Shown here: positions 4,728 to 6,198 of the stretch, piece by piece
Numbering within the stretch: the first letter of the stretch is position 1
Layout: every line of letters begins with the position of its first letter
Assembly: GCA_913775005.1 (NCBI GenBank)
Contig: CAJYKY010000352.1
Span: 1-6,198, forward strand
Direction: 5' to 3'
Source of the DNA: an uncultured Achromobacter sp.
GTDB lineage: Bacteria; Pseudomonadota; Gammaproteobacteria; Burkholderiales; Burkholderiaceae_B
DNA: 6,198 bases
Notes under the pieces: model-generated
The model's database searches: none
What the model was told of the DNA's origin: nothing
What the model saw: the letters and a program-made list of their open reading frames with translations, nothing else
Position numbers and translations under genes: made by a program

Positions 4728-4949
4728 ATGGAATGGAAACTGCATCGGTCGGGCTGGATCGAAGAACGCAATTTTGATATTGAGTTCGCCGAGGTGCCCG
4801 AAGGGTTTCATACCCGCGTACGGATCATCGGCTTCCCCGTGCTTGAGGACACGAAGAACGTGTTCCCTACCGAGGCCCTGGCCGAGAAAGGGGCGCTGAC
4901 CCTGCTCAAGAGCCAGTTCCCCGGCACGCCTGACCTGGAAGACCGGTAG
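4728..4949 (+). CDS. Small hypothetical protein, 73 aa
   Basis: I do not recognise this protein. The ATG at 4728 is chosen because AAGGAG (4713-4718) sits 9 bases upstream and because the frame upstream of it runs through the terminator hairpin of the previous gene. The product is acidic overall with no signal peptide or membrane span. It opens with MEWKLHRSGWIEER, has a beta-like middle (FDIEFAEVPEGFHTRVRIIGFPV) and ends with a helix (TEALAEKGALTLLKSQF) and a polar Pro/Asp tail, so a small soluble alpha/beta protein is likely. Aromatic residues near the start (two Trp in the first ten or so) are notable. A terminator lies between it and the AI-2E gene, so it probably has its own promoter, but the gap is short and I see no good one; residual read-through is another option. 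It converges on the DUF4153 gene, with 50 bases between the stops. Confidence 0.75.
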   Translation: MEWKLHRSGWIEERNFDIEFAEVPEGFHTRVRIIGFPVLEDTKNVFPTEALAEKGALTLLKSQFPGTPDLEDR

Positions 4950-4964
4950 CCGTCACCACGGAGT

Positions 4965-4995
4965 ATCGCGGCGCATCGCGGTAGATCGCCGCGAT
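4965..4995. repeat. Inverted repeat between convergent genes, possible shared terminator
   Basis: ATCGCGGCG (4965-4973) is an exact 9-base inverted match of CGCCGCGAT (4987-4995). A second ATCGCGG at 4975-4981 can pair instead with 4989-4995, giving two competing stems. It lies exactly between the stops at 4949 and 5000. There is no T-run on either strand, so it may aid termination or protect 3' ends but is not a classic intrinsic terminator. Confidence 0.5.
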
Positions 4996-4999
4996 CTGC

Positions 5000-6198
5000 T
5001 TATTGCAGCCTGAGCAGGTTGTCGCCGATGACCAGGTCTCGGTCAGGCCGGGGCTGCGTGCGCACGAGCCCCTGTTTGAGCGCCTGCCGGATATCCGTCA
5101 CGTTCGTGGCGTCATTCGAGTCCATCGAAAAACTGACTTCCACCAGGCTGCCCAGCAGGCGCCATTGCCCAGGTTCGGGGGATTCATAGGCGAACATGCG
5201 CTCCCAGGTAGAGGTGTCGATGTCTCCGGCCGGGGCGATGTAAAGAATGATCTCGTCTTTGCCGTCGCCCGTCAGGTCCGCAAATATCAGCTGGCAGCGC
5301 GGTTCAGAGGCGGTGCCAGAGGTCGCCGGGTTGCTGGCCTGCACGCTGCCTTGATCGCCATCCTGTTCGCCACTCTTCACGTCGGCCGAACACGTCGACG
5401 CGCGTTGCGGCGACTCGTGCCGCAGATAGGCCCACCACGCGGCGGGCACTTCCGTGCCGATCGGCGTGGTAGCAAGGGCGGGCGGCTTTTCCTTCGCCGC
5501 ATCGCGCGCACTGGCGGTTTTTGACCAATTGAAGTAGCCGCCTTTCAGCGATTCTGCCGCGGCCAGCGCAATGCGCGGATCTTGCGCATTGGCCGCGCCA
5601 TCGGCAAGCTGGCGTAGCCCGTCCTCACCCCAATGGCCGTAATCATTGCGCATCGCGTAATAGTTGAAATCCTCTGGGTCTTGCCGGCCGTCGAGCAGGC
5701 GTTGCAACTGGCTTTCTGCGGTCAGCCTAAGAGGATTGGCCAATGGCGTGATGAAGGCCGCAAGCACCGCCAAGGTGGCGCCGGCAGTGATGAGATTCGT
5801 GGCGCCCAGCACCGCGTAATAGCGCTTGGGCCGCAACGCCGCCCATCCGTAACCGACCCCGTAAAGCACCAGCAGGGCGCTGGTGGCCACGCCCCACGCG
5901 CGCATCACGGTCCAGCCGTATTGGTCCACGCGGACCACGGCGCCATACAGCGCCACGGCCGCCAGCGGCAACAGGCACAGCATGCCCGCTTGCAGCGCCC
6001 GGCGCAGCGTCGGGCCGAACGGCACGGCGTCCGGGTTGTCTTGCCAGGCCGCGTTGATGAATTTGATCCACACCAAGGAAAACGCGATCAACGCGCCTGC
6101 CGACAGTTGCACCGCTTGCAGCCCCAGTGCCATCCGGGCGGCCAGGGCGATGGTGAAGGCCAGCCCGACCAGCGTGACCAGCGGCAGCAGCCACGCGT
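5000..6198 (-). CDS. DUF4153-type membrane protein, N-terminus cut by the right edge
   Basis: This is the C-terminal 398 residues of a polytopic inner-membrane protein that resembles DUF4153 proteins; function is unknown. The internal ATG at 6133 is not the true start: the frame stays open to the edge and reads a hydrophobic helix (AWLLPLVTLVGLAFTIALAAR), so the 5' end lies beyond 6198. Membrane spans fall near residues 2-20, 29-48, 69-85, 98-121 and 128-150. VDQYGWTVMRAWG (90-102) resembles the family's YGWT segment. After about residue 150 a large soluble domain follows, with repeated Asp/Tyr/Trp motifs (DFNYYAMRNDYGHWGEDGL) and a low-complexity, Ser/Gly-rich linker (about 266-297). Residues 307-315, DLTGDGKDE, form an EF-hand-like calcium loop as seen in VCBS/FG-GAP proteins. 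The stop is TAA at 5000-5002. The soluble part may face the periplasm, which is inference. Confidence in the frame is high and in the family name moderate. Confidence 0.82.
   Translation of the reverse strand, partial: AWLLPLVTLVGLAFTIALAARMALGLQAVQLSAGALIAFSLVWIKFINAAWQDNPDAVPFGPTLRRALQAGMLCLLPLAAVALYGAVVRVDQYGWTVMRAWGVATSALLVLYGVGYGWAALRPKRYYAVLGATNLITAGATLAVLAAFITPLANPLRLTAESQLQRLLDGRQDPEDFNYYAMRNDYGHWGEDGLRQLADGAANAQDPRIALAAAESLKGGYFNWSKTASARDAAKEKPPALATTPIGTEVPAAWWAYLRHESPQRASTCSADVKSGEQDGDQGSVQASNPATSGTASEPRCQLIFADLTGDGKDEIILYIAPAGDIDTSTWERMFAYESPEPGQWRLLGSLVEVSFSMDSNDATNVTDIRQALKQGLVRTQPRPDRDLVIGDNLLRLQ

Noticed and set aside
3892..4728. Minus-strand 278-aa frame opposite the AI-2E transporter
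   Set aside because: It is a shadow with a His/Gln/Arg-rich translation and it crosses the transporter's terminator.
5003..5524. Plus-strand 173-aa frame opposite the DUF4153 gene
   Set aside because: The minus-strand frame is open over the whole 1.2 kb with membrane helices and a calcium-loop motif; the plus frame is Arg-rich with no motif.
5727..6194. Minus-strand 155-aa frame in another register of the DUF4153 gene
   Set aside because: It is a shifted register of the same strand with Gly/Arg/Ala-rich sequence; the main frame continues through it to the edge.

Overview
The window looks like chromosomal DNA from a high-GC betaproteobacterium. Codon use, GC-rich third positions and the look of the proteins suggest the Alcaligenaceae (Bordetella/Achromobacter type). 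That placement is an inference from protein character, not from a marker gene. No rRNA, tRNA, transposase, integrase or CRISPR array is visible.

Layout from left to right. A cytochrome b561-type membrane protein on the minus strand runs off the left edge. A strong minus-strand terminator separates it from a small minus-strand hypothetical gene (639-917). Next comes a stretch of about 670 bases with no convincing gene (918-1591). By hand count it is about 52% GC over 1081-1560, clearly below the neighbouring genes, and it holds direct repeats, a 14-bp tandem duplication, hairpins and a terminator-like structure. A minus-strand hypothetical gene (1592-1951) and a plus-strand GNAT acetyltransferase (2146-2646) then diverge around a long inverted repeat.

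The plus strand continues with a DUF3053 (YiaF-like) lipoprotein (2781-3485), an AI-2E/PerM-family membrane transporter (3553-4644) with a clear rho-independent terminator, and a 73-aa hypothetical protein (4728-4949). That last gene converges on a minus-strand DUF4153 membrane protein (stop at 5000), whose reading frame stays open through the right edge. An inverted repeat lies between the two convergent stops.

Most genes look like ordinary chromosomal envelope and housekeeping genes, each with its own signals, not one large operon. I see no convincing new multi-gene system. The part least explained by known features is the noncoding stretch 918-1591, which could hold a small RNA, a tiny membrane protein or the remains of an element.
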